DNA from: Acetohalobium arabaticum DSM 5501
GTDB lineage: Bacteria > Bacillota > Halanaerobiia > Halobacteroidales > Acetohalobiaceae
NCBI RefSeq assembly: GCF_000144695.1
Contig: NC_014378.1
Span: forward strand, 2,387,289-2,451,288
DNA: 64,000 bases
Reading direction: 5' to 3'
The translations under genes and the position numbers were made by a program. Under the pieces are notes generated by a model. It saw only the letters and a list, made by a program, of their open reading frames with translations. It had not been told where the DNA came from and ran no database searches. How positions within the stretch are numbered: the first letter of the stretch is position 1; every line of letters starts with the position of its first letter. Shown one piece after another: positions 44,433 through 56,962 of the stretch.

Positions 44433-46585
44433 CTCTCTTTCATCTCCCCAATTTTGAGATTAACAGCATTATTGATTGCTAATCTATCGCCTGTTACTTG
44501 TCCTAACTCTGTCACAGGAACATCATAATCTGCTGCTATCTCATTTATTTCAGCTACATCCTCTTTAGTTGCTGAAATAAGAATTCTACTCTGTGATTCA
44601 GAGAAAAGAAGCTCTGCTGTCGATAACTCACTTTCTACTTCAATCTCTGCACCTATCTCTCCAGCAATACAGCTTTCGGCTACTGCTACAGCTAATCCGC
44701 CGTCAGCACAGTCATGGGCTGACTTAACAAGATCATCTTTAATAGCCTGTAGACAGGTCTGCTGGACACTCTTTTCTAACTCAAGATCAAGTTCCGGAAC
44801 TCTACCTTTCTCTAAATTATGAATCGCATTCAAATACTCACTGGCTCCTAATTCAGCCTTAGTCTCTCCTAAAAGTAGGATGACATCTCCTTCATCTTTA
44901 AAGTCAGCCGTTGTAGCCTGATCTAAATCCTCAAGTAAGCCTACCATCCCAACAATCGGTGTCGGATAAACTGCTGCTGTAGGACTCTCATTATAGAAAC
45001 TTACATTACCTCCAGTTACTGGAGTATCCAGGGCTAGACAGGCTTCACTGATTCCTGCAATACATTCTTCAAACTGCCAGAAGATCTCCGGCTTCATTGG
45101 ATTACCAAAGTTCAAACCGTCGGTAATAGCAATCGGTTCTCCTCCGGCACAGATTATATTGCGGGCTGCTTCAGCCACTGCAATACTGCCGCCGCGCTCA
45201 GGATCAAGATAACAATAGCGGCCGTTACAGTCAGTAGTAACAGCTAAACCTTTCCCGGTTCCCTTCACTCTCAATACCGCTGCATCAGAACCGGGTAGGA
45301 CAACAGTATTAGTCCGTACCATATGATCATACTGTTCATAGACCCATTCTTTGCTAGCAATATTCGGTGCTACAAGAATATCTAATAGAGTTTCATTGAA
45401 ATCTGCCGGTTCATTAAGCTCACTTACATTGAAGTCCTGTACCTCATCTAAATACTCTGGACGTTTAGATTCTCTATTATATTCTGGAGCATCATCGGCT
45501 AGGGAACTGGCCGGTACTTCAGCTAATACTTCATCTTGATTCTTTACTCTAAGCATTCCGTCATCGGTTACTTGACCGATTACCTCAGCATGTAGTCCCC
45601 ACTTAGCAAAGATCTCTTCTACTAAGTCCTCTTTGCCCTTCTTCGGTACTACCAACATCCGCTCCTGCGATTCAGATAACATTACTTCATAAGACGTCAT
45701 TCCAGTAGCCCGCTTAGGCACTAGATCAATATCCAGTTCAATTCCGGCTCCGCCGCGGCTGGCCATCTCACAAGAAGAGCTAGTCAGTCCGGCAGCACCC
45801 ATATCCTGAATTCCGACTAAAGAGCCGGTCTTAATTAATTCTAAACAAGCCTCTAACAATAACTTCTCCATAAAGGGGTCTCCTACCTGAACAGCCGGTC
45901 GGTCTTCTTCGGAATCCTCAGTCAACTCATCAGAAGCAAAGCTGGCTCCCTGAATCCCATCTCTACCAGTGGCAGCACCAACTACCATTACTGGATTACC
46001 AACACCTTTAGCAGTTCCCGTAGAAATATCCTCATGATCCATAATTCCAACACACATAGCATTAACTAACGGATTCTCCTGGTAAGAATCAGAGAAATAG
46101 ACTTCTCCTCCGACAGTAGGAATTCCGATACAGTTACCGTAACCGGCAATTCCAGAAACTACTCCATCCAGCAAGAACTTAACGCGGTCATTATCTAAAT
46201 CTCCAAACCGAAGAGAATTCAGACAAGCTATCGGTCTGGCACCCATAGTAAAGATATCACGAATAATACCGCCTATTCCGGTAGCAGCTCCTTCATAAGG
46301 CTCAATTGCTGATGGATGATTATGGCTTTCAATCTTAAAGGAAACAGCCTGCTTATCACCAATATCAATAATACCGGCATTCTCACCTGGCCCCTGTAAG
46401 ACCCGTTCACCTTCCGTCGGTAAGTTTCTAAGAACAGCTTTGGAATTCTTATAGCTGCAGTGTTCCGACCACATTACCCCATACATACCTAATTCAGTCC
46501 GATTGGGCTCTCTACCTAAAATATCAATAATCATTTCATATTCTGTTTCAGTTAATCCTTCATGTTCCCAGGGTTTATCGACCAT
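44396..46585 (-). CDS. purL: phosphoribosylformylglycinamidine synthase subunit PurL (small type)
   Basis: 729-residue Bacillus-type Pur[59 protein letters not shown] and [12 protein letters not shown]. Works with PurS and PurQ, encoded just upstream. ATG 46585 follows AGAGAGGTG. Overlaps purQ by 11 bases. Confidence 0.97.
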   Translation of the reverse strand: MVDKPWEHEGLTETEYEMIIDILGREPNRTELGMYGVMWSEHCSYKNSKAVLRNLPTEGERVLQGPGENAGIIDIGDKQAVSFKIESHNHPSAIEPYEGAATGIGGIIRDIFTMGARPIACLNSLRFGDLDNDRVKFLLDGVVSGIAGYGNCIGIPTVGGEVYFSDSYQENPLVNAMCVGIMDHEDISTGTAKGVGNPVMVVGAATGRDGIQGASFASDELTEDSEEDRPAVQVGDPFMEKLLLEACLELIKTGSLVGIQDMGAAGLTSSSCEMASRGGAGIELDIDLVPKRATGMTSYEVMLSESQERMLVVPKKGKEDLVEEIFAKWGLHAEVIGQVTDDGMLRVKNQDEVLAEVPASSLADDAPEYNRESKRPEYLDEVQDFNVSELNEPADFNETLLDILVAPNIASKEWVYEQYDHMVRTNTVVLPGSDAAVLRVKGTGKGLAVTTDCNGRYCYLDPERGGSIAVAEAARNIICAGGEPIAITDGLNFGNPMKPEIFWQFEECIAGISEACLALDTPVTGGNVSFYNESPTAAVYPTPIVGMVGLLEDLDQATTADFKDEGDVILLLGETKAELGASEYLNAIHNLEKGRVPELDLELEKSVQQTCLQAIKDDLVKSAHDCADGGLAVAVAESCIAGEIGAEIEVESELSTAELLFSESQSRILISATKEDVAEINEIAADYDVPVTELGQVTGDRLAINNAVNLKIGEMKERWQRSIADRIEA

Positions 46586-47273
46586 TCTTTTCACCTCTCT
46601 TAATTACATACTCTACAATAGAAGAAAAGATCTTATAGCCGTCCTCAGAACCATTGCCCAAAATAGATTCTGAACAGCGCTCTGGATGAGGCATTAAACC
46701 GAATACATTCTTTTTTTGATTACAGATTCCGGCTATATCGGCTACAGAACCATTTGGGTTCTCATTACTATATTTAATTACTATCTGATCATTATCAATT
46801 AACTTCTGCAGACCAGCTTCATCAATATGATAATTACCTTCGCCGTGGGCTACAGGAACATTTAAGACTTCACCTTCACTACATTGATTAGTAAAAGGAG
46901 TCTCTGCATTGATAACCTCCAGATCAATATACTTACAGGCAAACTTCAAACTATTATTGATCTTCATTGCTCCCGGCAGTAAGCCAGCCTCTAATAAAAT
47001 CTGGAATCCGTTACAGATACCGATTACTAAACCGCCATTTTCTGCATACTCAATTACTGACTCCATCATCGGTGAAAAACGGGCAATAGCACCAGTTCTT
47101 AGATAATCACCATAGGAGAAGCCGCCGGGTAGAATAATGCAATCATATTCCGATAAATCCGCTGTATCATCATGCCATAACATATCAGTAGATTCACCTA
47201 AAACTTCATGGGCTACATGGTAACAGTCCTGGTCACAGTTGGAGCCAGGAAAGGTTACGACTGCAAATTTCAT
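46575..47273 (-). CDS. purQ: phosphoribosylformylglycinamidine synthase glutaminase subunit
   Basis: 232-residue class I amidotransferase: [22 protein letters not shown], catalytic Cys in [18 protein letters not shown], and [12 protein letters not shown] 47273 starts just after the purS stop, with GGAGGG as ribosome site; the longer frame runs back into purS. Confidence 0.96.
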   Translation of the reverse strand: MKFAVVTFPGSNCDQDCYHVAHEVLGESTDMLWHDDTADLSEYDCIILPGGFSYGDYLRTGAIARFSPMMESVIEYAENGGLVIGICNGFQILLEAGLLPGAMKINNSLKFACKYIDLEVINAETPFTNQCSEGEVLNVPVAHGEGNYHIDEAGLQKLIDNDQIVIKYSNENPNGSVADIAGICNQKKNVFGLMPHPERCSESILGNGSEDGYKIFSSIVEYVIKRGEKNGR

Positions 47274-47274
47274 A

Positions 47275-47535
47275 CTATCCCTCCAACTCTTCAATTTCAA
47301 AAGTATAATCCTCAATTACTGGATTGGCCAACAGCCGCTGACACATCTCATCTACCTGCTTGCTAGCTTCTTCCTTTGACGGTAGATCCTCTAATTCTAA
47401 TTCTATATGCTTTCCTACCTGAACTTCAGATACGTTATTATAATCTAACTTCTCTAAACCACCCTCTACAGCCTGTCCTTGCGGGTCTAAAATGCTCTCC
47501 TTTAATAAAATTTTAATCTCTACTTTCCAATCCAT
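47275..47535 (-). CDS. purS: phosphoribosylformylglycinamidine synthase subunit PurS
   Basis: 86-residue Pur[27 protein letters not shown] and [16 protein letters not shown]. It bridges PurL and PurQ to channel ammonia. ATG 47535 follows GAGGGGG. Confidence 0.96.
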   Translation of the reverse strand: MDWKVEIKILLKESILDPQGQAVEGGLEKLDYNNVSEVQVGKHIELELEDLPSKEEASKQVDEMCQRLLANPVIEDYTFEIEELEG

Positions 47536-47557
47536 TTTACTGCCCCCTCTATTCAAA

Positions 47558-48268
47558 TTATGACTTCAGCCTCTTCAAAATTTCCTGATAAGCACCTTCA
47601 ACTTCGCCTAGGTCTCTGCGGAACCGATCCTTATCCAGCTTCTTTTGAGTATCACTATCCCAGAAGCGGCAGGTATCAGGTGAAATCTCGTCACCGAGAT
47701 AGATCTTACCGTCAGCTACACCTGTCCCAAACTCCAGCTTAAAGTCAACTAAGTTAATATTCCTCTCAGCCAAAAAGTCAACTAAAACTTCATTGATTTC
47801 AAATGCTAACTCCTTGATTTCTTCTAATTCCTCTTTTTTAGCCAGTTCTTCAGCCTGAATATGATACTCATTAATCAATGGATCCCCTAAATCGTCATCC
47901 TTATAATAAAATTCTAACACCGGCTGGTCCAATTTAGTTCCTTCTTCTAAACCTAGACGTTTGGCCAGACTGCCGGCTGCTATATTTCTCATTACCACTT
48001 CAACCGGAATAATCTCCAACTTCTTAACTAAGACATCCGTTTCATTTAACTGTTTAACCAAATGAGTCGGAATTCCCTTCTTATCTAATAATTCAAAGAA
48101 GATAGTAGAAATCTCTGCATTAAACTCGCCCTTTTCAGCAATCTGGCCCTGCTTTTGACCGTCAAAGGCTGTTGCATCATCCTTATACTCAACAATCACC
48201 TTATCCTCATCTTCTGTAGAATAGACTTTCTTAGCCTTTCCTTCATAAATCATTTCTAATTTTTTCAT
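47558..48268 (-). CDS. purC: SAICAR synthetase
   Basis: 236 residues: [40 protein letters not shown] and [14 protein letters not shown]. Joins aspartate to CAIR with ATP. AAGGAGG before the ATG. Confidence 0.97.
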   Translation of the reverse strand: MKKLEMIYEGKAKKVYSTEDEDKVIVEYKDDATAFDGQKQGQIAEKGEFNAEISTIFFELLDKKGIPTHLVKQLNETDVLVKKLEIIPVEVVMRNIAAGSLAKRLGLEEGTKLDQPVLEFYYKDDDLGDPLINEYHIQAEELAKKEELEEIKELAFEINEVLVDFLAERNINLVDFKLEFGTGVADGKIYLGDEISPDTCRFWDSDTQKKLDKDRFRRDLGEVEGAYQEILKRLKS

Positions 48269-48298
48269 TAGTATTTCCTCCTTATTCCCTTCTGAAGA

Positions 48299-49693
48299 TT
48301 AATTAATATCCAGCTTCTCCTTCCAGTGCTGTACAACCTTCTCCGTCTTCTCACTGGCCAAACCGGTATACTGTTCAGGATTAATCAGTAACTTCTTCTG
48401 CTTATCACTTAGCTGTTCCCAATAAGGCTTCAGTTCATCCTTCTGTTGAATCAACTCCCGCAGTGTCTGACCGGTCTCATCGGCTTCTAAAGTCAACTTC
48501 CGTACTGCTTCATGGGCATCAGGATGGCCTAAAGAAGCAAGTAAGATATAGAGCGGTTCTGCCACTATCAACTCCTTGCTTTGATTAAAGTTCTCCTCCA
48601 TTCGCTGCTGATCAACTACTAACTTTTCACAGGTTCTGATTAAGCGGTTGGTAGCCGATAGTAAGCCGACTATAACTTCAGGAATGAATCTACTAGAAGC
48701 CGAGTTGCTCAAATCGCGCTGATGTTCAGAAATCTGGTCCTGATAAAGCGTCATCATCCGCGGCATAAACTGCTTCCACATACTTTTGACATTTTCATAA
48801 TTAATAGGATTCCGTTTGTGAGGCATTGTCGAAGAGCCGACCTGATCTTTATCGAAGTGTTCACCTACTTCGCCGATCTCTGTCCGCTGTAAGTGGCGCA
48901 TATCATCACTGAAATTAGCTAAAACACCAAAACAAGAGACTAAGGAATGAATAAAATCAGTAATATATTCCGGTTCTACTATCTGGGTTGAATGGATCCC
49001 TGCTTCTAAATCAAGCTCTGCTAAAACATTGGCTTCAAACTCCTCGGGATCATCAAAGAAGAGATGGCTAGCATTATAGGCGCCGACAGCACCAGCAATC
49101 TTCCCTTTTAGCTGTTGACTGCTCTCAATCACAGCTTCAATCCGTGTCCCTAATCTACTGACATACTCTGCTACAGCAAATCCGAAGGTTACTGGAACTG
49201 CATGCTGACCGTGGGTACGGCCAATCTGTACCGTCTCCTTCTCTCTTAATGCAATCTCCATTAAGACCTCTTCTAATCTCTTCAAAGTGGGAATAATTAA
49301 TTCTTCAGCAGATTCTTTATAACGTAAAGAGTTAGCAGTATCAACAATATCAAAGGAAGTAGTAGTGAAGTGAATATAAGGCTTAGCTTCATCACTGACT
49401 CTTTGTTGAATACAATTAACTAAAGCCCGAATATTATGCTTAGTCTTCTTTTCTTCTTCATATACCTCCTGAGGCTTAATCTCTTTAACAGCCTCCTCTA
49501 CTTCCTGGGCTACCTCTGTAGAACAGACATCAGCTTCAGCTAAAGCCTTTACTAGAGCTGCTTCCACTGCTGTTTGATATCTAATCTTGGCTCTTTCTGA
49601 TAAGTACTTCGTATAATCCTCAAATTCATCTTTACGCAGTGAATAACGATGATCTAAAGGACTAATATTATCAAAAATACTACGAGTAGTCAT
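48299..49693 (-). CDS. purB: adenylosuccinate lyase (long type), operon copy
   Basis: 464-residue fumarase/aspartase superfamily lyase with ISPLDHRYS, RTHGQHAVPVTFG, AGAVGAYNASH and GSSTMPHKRNPINYEN. Acts on SAICAR and adenylosuccinate. Its start overlaps the patatin-like gene's stop (TAATG). A second, shorter PurB (431 aa) is encoded at 55442-56737. The two differ in type, so this copy may be specialised for the SAICAR step. Confidence 0.88.
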   Translation of the reverse strand: MTTRSIFDNISPLDHRYSLRKDEFEDYTKYLSERAKIRYQTAVEAALVKALAEADVCSTEVAQEVEEAVKEIKPQEVYEEEKKTKHNIRALVNCIQQRVSDEAKPYIHFTTTSFDIVDTANSLRYKESAEELIIPTLKRLEEVLMEIALREKETVQIGRTHGQHAVPVTFGFAVAEYVSRLGTRIEAVIESSQQLKGKIAGAVGAYNASHLFFDDPEEFEANVLAELDLEAGIHSTQIVEPEYITDFIHSLVSCFGVLANFSDDMRHLQRTEIGEVGEHFDKDQVGSSTMPHKRNPINYENVKSMWKQFMPRMMTLYQDQISEHQRDLSNSASSRFIPEVIVGLLSATNRLIRTCEKLVVDQQRMEENFNQSKELIVAEPLYILLASLGHPDAHEAVRKLTLEADETGQTLRELIQQKDELKPYWEQLSDKQKKLLINPEQYTGLASEKTEKVVQHWKEKLDIN

Positions 49694-50643
49694 TAGTCTT
49701 CCTCCCTAAACTCTTCAATTGACTCCTTAATTTGATACACATAATCTCTTCCTACTTCTCTCCCTATCTCCAACAGATAAGGAATCTTATCTACATCAGT
49801 CAAACTAACCTTTCCTATATCAGGTTTAATTACTAAATCAGCATAATCCTTTAATTTAAGATCAGTAACTTCCTGGCCTACAATATCAAAAGATTGCAGC
49901 AGCATATCAAAGAGATTTCTAATTGAATCATCATCCTGAATTTCAAATCCCAGATCCACTGCTAACTTAAGATCAACATTTAACTTAGCCAATATATCGG
50001 CCGGTACATTATTCTTCAGTCCGCCGTCTACTAATAGACGGTTATCCAGTTCAACGGGAACAAATAAACCCGGAATCGAAATACTGGCTCTAATAGCCTG
50101 GGCTAACTGGCAATCTATAATAAAGATATCATCATCTAAACCCTGAATAACAATTTCATTATCCCTACCCTGCAGCAAAGGAGTCAGTCTACCTTCGGTA
50201 AAGACAATTAATTCACCGGTTTTGATATCAGTAGCAGTAATAGCAATCGGAATCTCTGTTTGATCAAAGTATTTACCTTCAGTCTGCCAGCACAGAAATC
50301 GCTCAATATCACGGCCTACAATTACTCCCTTCGGCATCTCTGCCCAGTAGAAGCCTAATTTTCCTATCAGAATTTTTAATAAAATTTTCAATACTCTAAT
50401 TGGATCAACATGTAAATTGAAATATCCACCTTCTTTAAAATCAAAAGCCAATTCCTTTAATTCCTGGATAGAACAGCCTACACTATATAATCCTCCGATT
50501 AGTCCTCCCGCACTACTGCCGCAGATAACATCAATCGGAACTTCATGCTGTTCAAAAACTTCTAAAATACCGATATGGACTATACCTCTAATGCCACCAC
50601 CGCCGAGAGCAAGTCCTATTGACGGTCTCTCCCCTTTTAGCAT
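49693..50643 (-). CDS. patatin-like phospholipase/RssA-family hydrolase
   Basis: 316 residues. Oxyanion motif GLALGGGGIRGIVHIG, nucleophile CGSSAGGLIGG, and catalytic Asp in VDGGLKNNVPADI define the patatin Ser-Asp dyad, so it is likely an active lipid acyl hydrolase or esterase. It lies inside the purine operon between purE and purB and is translationally coupled to purB. No purine role is known for the family. ATG 50643 follows GGTGAG. Confidence 0.88.
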   Translation of the reverse strand: MLKGERPSIGLALGGGGIRGIVHIGILEVFEQHEVPIDVICGSSAGGLIGGLYSVGCSIQELKELAFDFKEGGYFNLHVDPIRVLKILLKILIGKLGFYWAEMPKGVIVGRDIERFLCWQTEGKYFDQTEIPIAITATDIKTGELIVFTEGRLTPLLQGRDNEIVIQGLDDDIFIIDCQLAQAIRASISIPGLFVPVELDNRLLVDGGLKNNVPADILAKLNVDLKLAVDLGFEIQDDDSIRNLFDMLLQSFDIVGQEVTDLKLKDYADLVIKPDIGKVSLTDVDKIPYLLEIGREVGRDYVYQIKESIEEFREED

Positions 50644-50699
50644 CGGTCTCACCTACCTTATATATACATTATATGGACCGATTCTAAAAAGGTGTTAAC

Positions 50700-51224
50700 T
50701 TAATTCTGAGGATTCTCTTTTAGATACTCTTCATAGCCTAACTCTTCTAGCTCTGATGCAGTATCCTTGACTCTCTCATTCAATCTATCTTTATAGGCTT
50801 CAAATTCAGCCCGAATATCTTTATCGGCTATACCCAGCATCTGAACTGCCAGGAGTCCAGCATTTTGGGCTCCATTGATTCCTACTGTAGCTACCGGTGC
50901 TCCTCCAGGCATCTGCACAATCGAATAAAGCGAATCCAAGCCGCTTAATTTTGAAGTCTTAATCGGAACACCGATCACTGGCAGAGAAGTATGAGCGGCT
51001 GTCATCCCCGGTAAATGGGCTGCCCCACCTGCACCAGCAATAATAACTTCGATTCCTTTATCTGTTGCCTTCTCTGCATACTCCTGTACTCGTTTAGGAG
51101 TCCTATGAGCTGATACCACTGTCAATTCATAGGAAATGTCAAAATCATCCAACACTTTCGCTGCCTCCTGCATCACCGGTAAATCAGAATCACTCCCCAT
51201 GATAATTCCTACTTTAGGCTGCAT
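50700..51224 (-). CDS. purE: N5-carboxyaminoimidazole ribonucleotide mutase
   Basis: 174-residue class I Pur[35 protein letters not shown] and [13 protein letters not shown]. Pairs with purK upstream. Confidence 0.97.
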   Translation of the reverse strand: MQPKVGIIMGSDSDLPVMQEAAKVLDDFDISYELTVVSAHRTPKRVQEYAEKATDKGIEVIIAGAGGAAHLPGMTAAHTSLPVIGVPIKTSKLSGLDSLYSIVQMPGGAPVATVGINGAQNAGLLAVQMLGIADKDIRAEFEAYKDRLNERVKDTASELEELGYEEYLKENPQN

Positions 51225-51227
51225 AGA

Positions 51228-52388
51228 TTAATCTCCTCCTATCTTAATCAGTTTACTTGCTTCTGAAGCAGTCCGGCTTGCTTGCTCCACTGTATCTGCC
51301 GTAACTGTCAAATGTCCCATCTTCCTATTCGGTCTTGTTATCTTCTTACCATAATTATGAACTTTAACATTGGGAAGCTTTAAAGCTTCTTCTATACCCT
51401 TAACTTTAGCTTCTCCTGTACTTCCTTCTTCACCAAGAATATTCCTCATTACCGAAGGCTTTACTAAGTCTGTACTTCCTAACGGCAGACCTGTAATTGC
51501 TCTGACATGGTTAGCAAACTGGGAAGTAACGGTACCTTCAATAGAATAATGACCTGAATTATGAGGGCGGGGAGCAACTTCATTAATTAATACTCTATTA
51601 TCTCCCGTTACAAACATCTCTATACAGAAGATTCCCACACCTGAAAATAACTCTATAACCTCACGGCCCAGCTTAAGTGCCTCCTCTTTAACTTGACAGC
51701 TAATATCGGCCGGAACCTTAGATTCAATTAAAATGCTACCCTGATGTTGATTCTCTCCGATAGGATAAGTAACTACTTCTCCATCAACACCACGACAGCC
51801 CAAAACTGAAATCTCTCTATCAAACGGAATAAACTCTTCTGCCATTAACAGATTATCCCCAACTCCCAAGGCCTGATAACCTTCTTTAATTTCACTCTTA
51901 CTTCTGATTAAGAAGTTACCCTTGCCATCATAACCTCCGGTACAGCTTTTTAACATGACAGGATAACCAAACTTATCACCTGCTCTTTTAATATCCTCTT
52001 CAGTAATTACCTTCATATGATCCGAAACCGGCAGATTATGCTCCTTAAATAGTTCTTTCTGGCGATACTTATTCTGAATAGTAGCCAAGGCTAGGGGAGT
52101 AGGATAAATATTATATCCTTCGCTTTCTAAGTCCTGTAAAACTTCTACTCCAATATGTTCAAATTCATAGGTTATAACATCGGATTTTCCGGCTAACTCT
52201 CTAATGGCTTCCTCATCATCAAAATCAGCTACAAGATGCTCATCAGCAATACTATGGGCCGGGCAGTGGGCTGTAGGATCTAGAATTATAATATAAAAAT
52301 CCATCTTCTTAGCCTCTAAAATCATCATCTTGCCCAACTGACCGCCGCCGATGATTCCAATCTTCCGTTTAGTCTTATCTATCGACAT
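51228..52388 (-). CDS. purK: N5-carboxyaminoimidazole ribonucleotide synthase
   Basis: 386-residue ATP-grasp enzyme: GIIGGGQLGKMM, KSCTGGYDGKGN, NEVAPRPHNSGHYSIEG and TSQFANHVRAITGLPLG. Makes N5-CAIR from AIR and bicarbonate. Ends four bases before purE begins. Confidence 0.97.
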   Translation of the reverse strand: MSIDKTKRKIGIIGGGQLGKMMILEAKKMDFYIIILDPTAHCPAHSIADEHLVADFDDEEAIRELAGKSDVITYEFEHIGVEVLQDLESEGYNIYPTPLALATIQNKYRQKELFKEHNLPVSDHMKVITEEDIKRAGDKFGYPVMLKSCTGGYDGKGNFLIRSKSEIKEGYQALGVGDNLLMAEEFIPFDREISVLGCRGVDGEVVTYPIGENQHQGSILIESKVPADISCQVKEEALKLGREVIELFSGVGIFCIEMFVTGDNRVLINEVAPRPHNSGHYSIEGTVTSQFANHVRAITGLPLGSTDLVKPSVMRNILGEEGSTGEAKVKGIEEALKLPNVKVHNYGKKITRPNRKMGHLTVTADTVEQASRTASEASKLIKIGGD

Positions 52389-52413
52389 TTAAGCACCTCC
52401 CCTTTTTAATCTG

Positions 52414-53685
52414 CTACTTATGATTCAAAGCTTTCTGTCCAATGTCAGTCCGATACTCTGCATCTTCAAACTCAATCTTCTCTATTCCCTGATATGCTTT
52501 GTTGATAGTCTCTTGGTAATCATCTCCTAACGCAGTTACTCCCAATACTCTACCGCCGGCCGTTACTAATTTATCATTCTTAACTTCAGTACCGGCCTGG
52601 AAGACAGTGGTACCATCTGCTTCAGTTTCTTTAATTCCGGTAATCTCCTTACCAGTCTCATAATCAATTGGATAGCCACCAGAAGCCATAATAACACAGA
52701 CAGCTGTCTTATCAGACCATTCTACTTCTACTGAAGCTAAGTCTTCAGCAATAACGGCTTCAGCAATCTCTACTAAGTCAGTCTCTAAAAGTGATAATAC
52801 CGGCTGGGCTTCCGGGTCTCCAAAACGCACATTATATTCCAATACTTTAGGTTCATTATCTTCAATCATTAATCCAGCATATAGAATCCCTTTATACTTA
52901 ATTCCTTCCTGCTGCAGGGCTTCAATAGTAGGTACCAGAATTTCATCATAGGCCTTCTGAAGCACTTTATCTGTAACTACCGGCGCTGGAGCATAGGCAC
53001 CCATACCGCCTGTATTCGGCCCCTCATCATTATCATAGGCCTGCTTATGGTCCTGAGAAGACAGCATAGGAACTATAGTTTCTCCATCAGTAAAGGCTAA
53101 AACAGTTGCCTCTTCTCCATCTAAATACTCTTCAATAACCACTCTTTCTCCTGCCTGACCAAACTTTTTATCTAACATAATTGTCTCTACAGCTTCTATA
53201 GCTTCTTCTTCCGTTTCAGCTATAATAACTCCCTTGCCCGCTGCTAAACCTTCAGCTTTAACTACAATCGGAGCCCCTACTTCTTTGATATATGTAATTG
53301 CGTTATCAACTTCAATAAAAGCATCATACTTAGCAGTTGGAATATCATATTTAGCCATCAAATTTTTAGAAAATACCTTACTTCCCTCTAACTTTGCCGC
53401 TTCTTTATTTGGACCAAAGACTTTTAGTCCCTCTTCCCTAAACCGGTCAACAATTCCAGCTACTAATGGTGCTTCGGGACCGACAAATGTCAAATCTACC
53501 TCTTCCTCTGTGGCAAACTCCACTAACTCTTCTACATCATTATCCTCTATATCCACATTTTCAGATAATTGGGCTGTTCCTGCATTACCTGGAGCAGTAA
53601 ATATCTTATCTACTTGTGGACTCTGATTTAATTTCCAGACTAAAGTATGCTCTCTTCCTCCACTGCCGATTACTAATACCTTCAT
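52414..53685 (-). CDS. purD: phosphoribosylamine-glycine ligase
   Basis: 423-residue ATP-grasp GAR synthetase: VIGSGGREHTLVWK, TAPGNAGTAQ, VVKAEGLAAGKGV, NTGGMGAYAPAP and YNVRFGDPEAQPVL. ATG 53685 follows AAGGAGGG. First gene of the operon, directly behind the tandem riboswitch. Confidence 0.97.
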   Translation of the reverse strand: MKVLVIGSGGREHTLVWKLNQSPQVDKIFTAPGNAGTAQLSENVDIEDNDVEELVEFATEEEVDLTFVGPEAPLVAGIVDRFREEGLKVFGPNKEAAKLEGSKVFSKNLMAKYDIPTAKYDAFIEVDNAITYIKEVGAPIVVKAEGLAAGKGVIIAETEEEAIEAVETIMLDKKFGQAGERVVIEEYLDGEEATVLAFTDGETIVPMLSSQDHKQAYDNDEGPNTGGMGAYAPAPVVTDKVLQKAYDEILVPTIEALQQEGIKYKGILYAGLMIEDNEPKVLEYNVRFGDPEAQPVLSLLETDLVEIAEAVIAEDLASVEVEWSDKTAVCVIMASGGYPIDYETGKEITGIKETEADGTTVFQAGTEVKNDKLVTAGGRVLGVTALGDDYQETINKAYQGIEKIEFEDAEYRTDIGQKALNHK

Positions 53686-53716
53686 CAAATCCCTCCTTAA
53701 TGTCATAAATACTAAT

Positions 53717-53778
53717 AAAGCCCAGACAGGAAGATTCCACCAGCTAGACTAAGAGCAGAACCTCCCCGCCTGGGCTTT
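53717..53778 (-). terminator. expression-platform hairpin of the purine riboswitch
   Basis: AAAGCCCAG(g)C and G(t)CTGGGCTTT pair across about 40 bases, with inner pairs GGAGGTT/AATCTTCC. The 5' arm includes the end of the PRPP aptamer (AAAGCCCAGG), so ligand binding and this hairpin compete. That is a transcription-control design. Only three U follow, so termination may be partial. Confidence 0.65.
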
Positions 53779-53845
53779 TCTCCCTTCGGTGTTATAATTG
53801 TACCGCTTGGACCTGACTAAAAATACGGAACCCTAGGTACACTTC
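53762..53845 (-). promoter_or_regulatory. PRPP riboswitch (ykkC subtype 2b)
   Basis: Minus-strand conserved words ACCTAGGGTTCCG, GGTCCAAGCGGTACA, ACACCGAAGGGAGAAAAGCC match the ykkC class. Location directly before purD and just after a guanine aptamer indicates the PRPP variant. PRPP, the substrate of PurF, would switch the operon on. ppGpp specificity (2a) is the alternative; the purine context favours PRPP. Confidence 0.85.
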
Positions 53846-53914
53846 CCTCATAGTCAGGTAGTTTACGGCTACCTGGTAGAAACTCGTAGGCCTTATTCCC
53901 ACAGTTATATGAGG
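53846..53914 (-). promoter_or_regulatory. guanine riboswitch aptamer
   Basis: P1 CCTCATA/TATGAGG closes the junction, with GAGTTTCTACC and GCCGTAAACTACCTGACTATG. The base in CTGACTATG that contacts the ligand is C, which selects guanine over adenine. It precedes the PRPP aptamer, forming a two-input switch: guanine off, PRPP on. Confidence 0.92.
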
Positions 53915-53946
53915 CTATCATTCGGATATAATCTTTTTTCAAATTT

Positions 53947-53975
53947 ATAATACCAAAGATATACCATTTAGTCAA
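53947..53975 (-). promoter_or_regulatory. purine operon promoter
   Basis: On the minus strand TTGACT (53970-53975), 17 bases, TATTAT (53947-53952), upstream of the riboswitch leader. Confidence 0.75.
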
Positions 53976-54088
53976 TATAAAGACGAATATTTTTTAAACT
54001 AATACTGATAATATTCATCTCTATTGAAAATAATTTCTTATATCACTTTTGATTACTTTTATTTCTGATACATGCCAAAAAATATAAA

Positions 54089-54112
54089 CCCGCCTAAAAA
54101 TAACTAGGCGGG
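54089..54112 (-). terminator. purA terminator
   Basis: CCCGCCTA / TAGGCGGG stem with eight-base loop and downstream U-rich tract. Confidence 0.85.
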
Positions 54113-54128
54113 TAATAATTCAAATTAC

Positions 54129-56737
<2,609 letters not shown>

Positions 56738-56793
56738 TAAAATTTTTCCTCCAATCTAAGTTAATTATAACCAATTATCAAAAACACACTAAT

Positions 56794-56822
56794 ATAATAG
56801 CAAAATAACTAGATAATGTCAA
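56794..56822 (-). promoter_or_regulatory. purB-purA promoter
   Basis: On the minus strand TTGACA (56817-56822), 17 bases, TATTAT (56794-56799), with no riboswitch in the short leader. Confidence 0.8.
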
Positions 56823-56868
56823 GCAATAGTCGAATTTAAATCAAGGATACTAGATAAATATTCGTTTA

Positions 56869-56900
56869 TTTTACTACTTTATCATTTTAAAGTAGTAAAA
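56869..56900. terminator. hairpin between dnaB and purB
   Basis: TTTTACTACTTT / AAAGTAGTAAAA, a perfect 12-pair stem with an eight-base loop and A/T-rich flanks. Probable dnaB terminator. Confidence 0.6.
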
Positions 56901-56962
56901 TATAAAATTAAGCCATTAATTAAAATGGCCATTTTAAAAGATTAATATAAAGTAATAACTTA

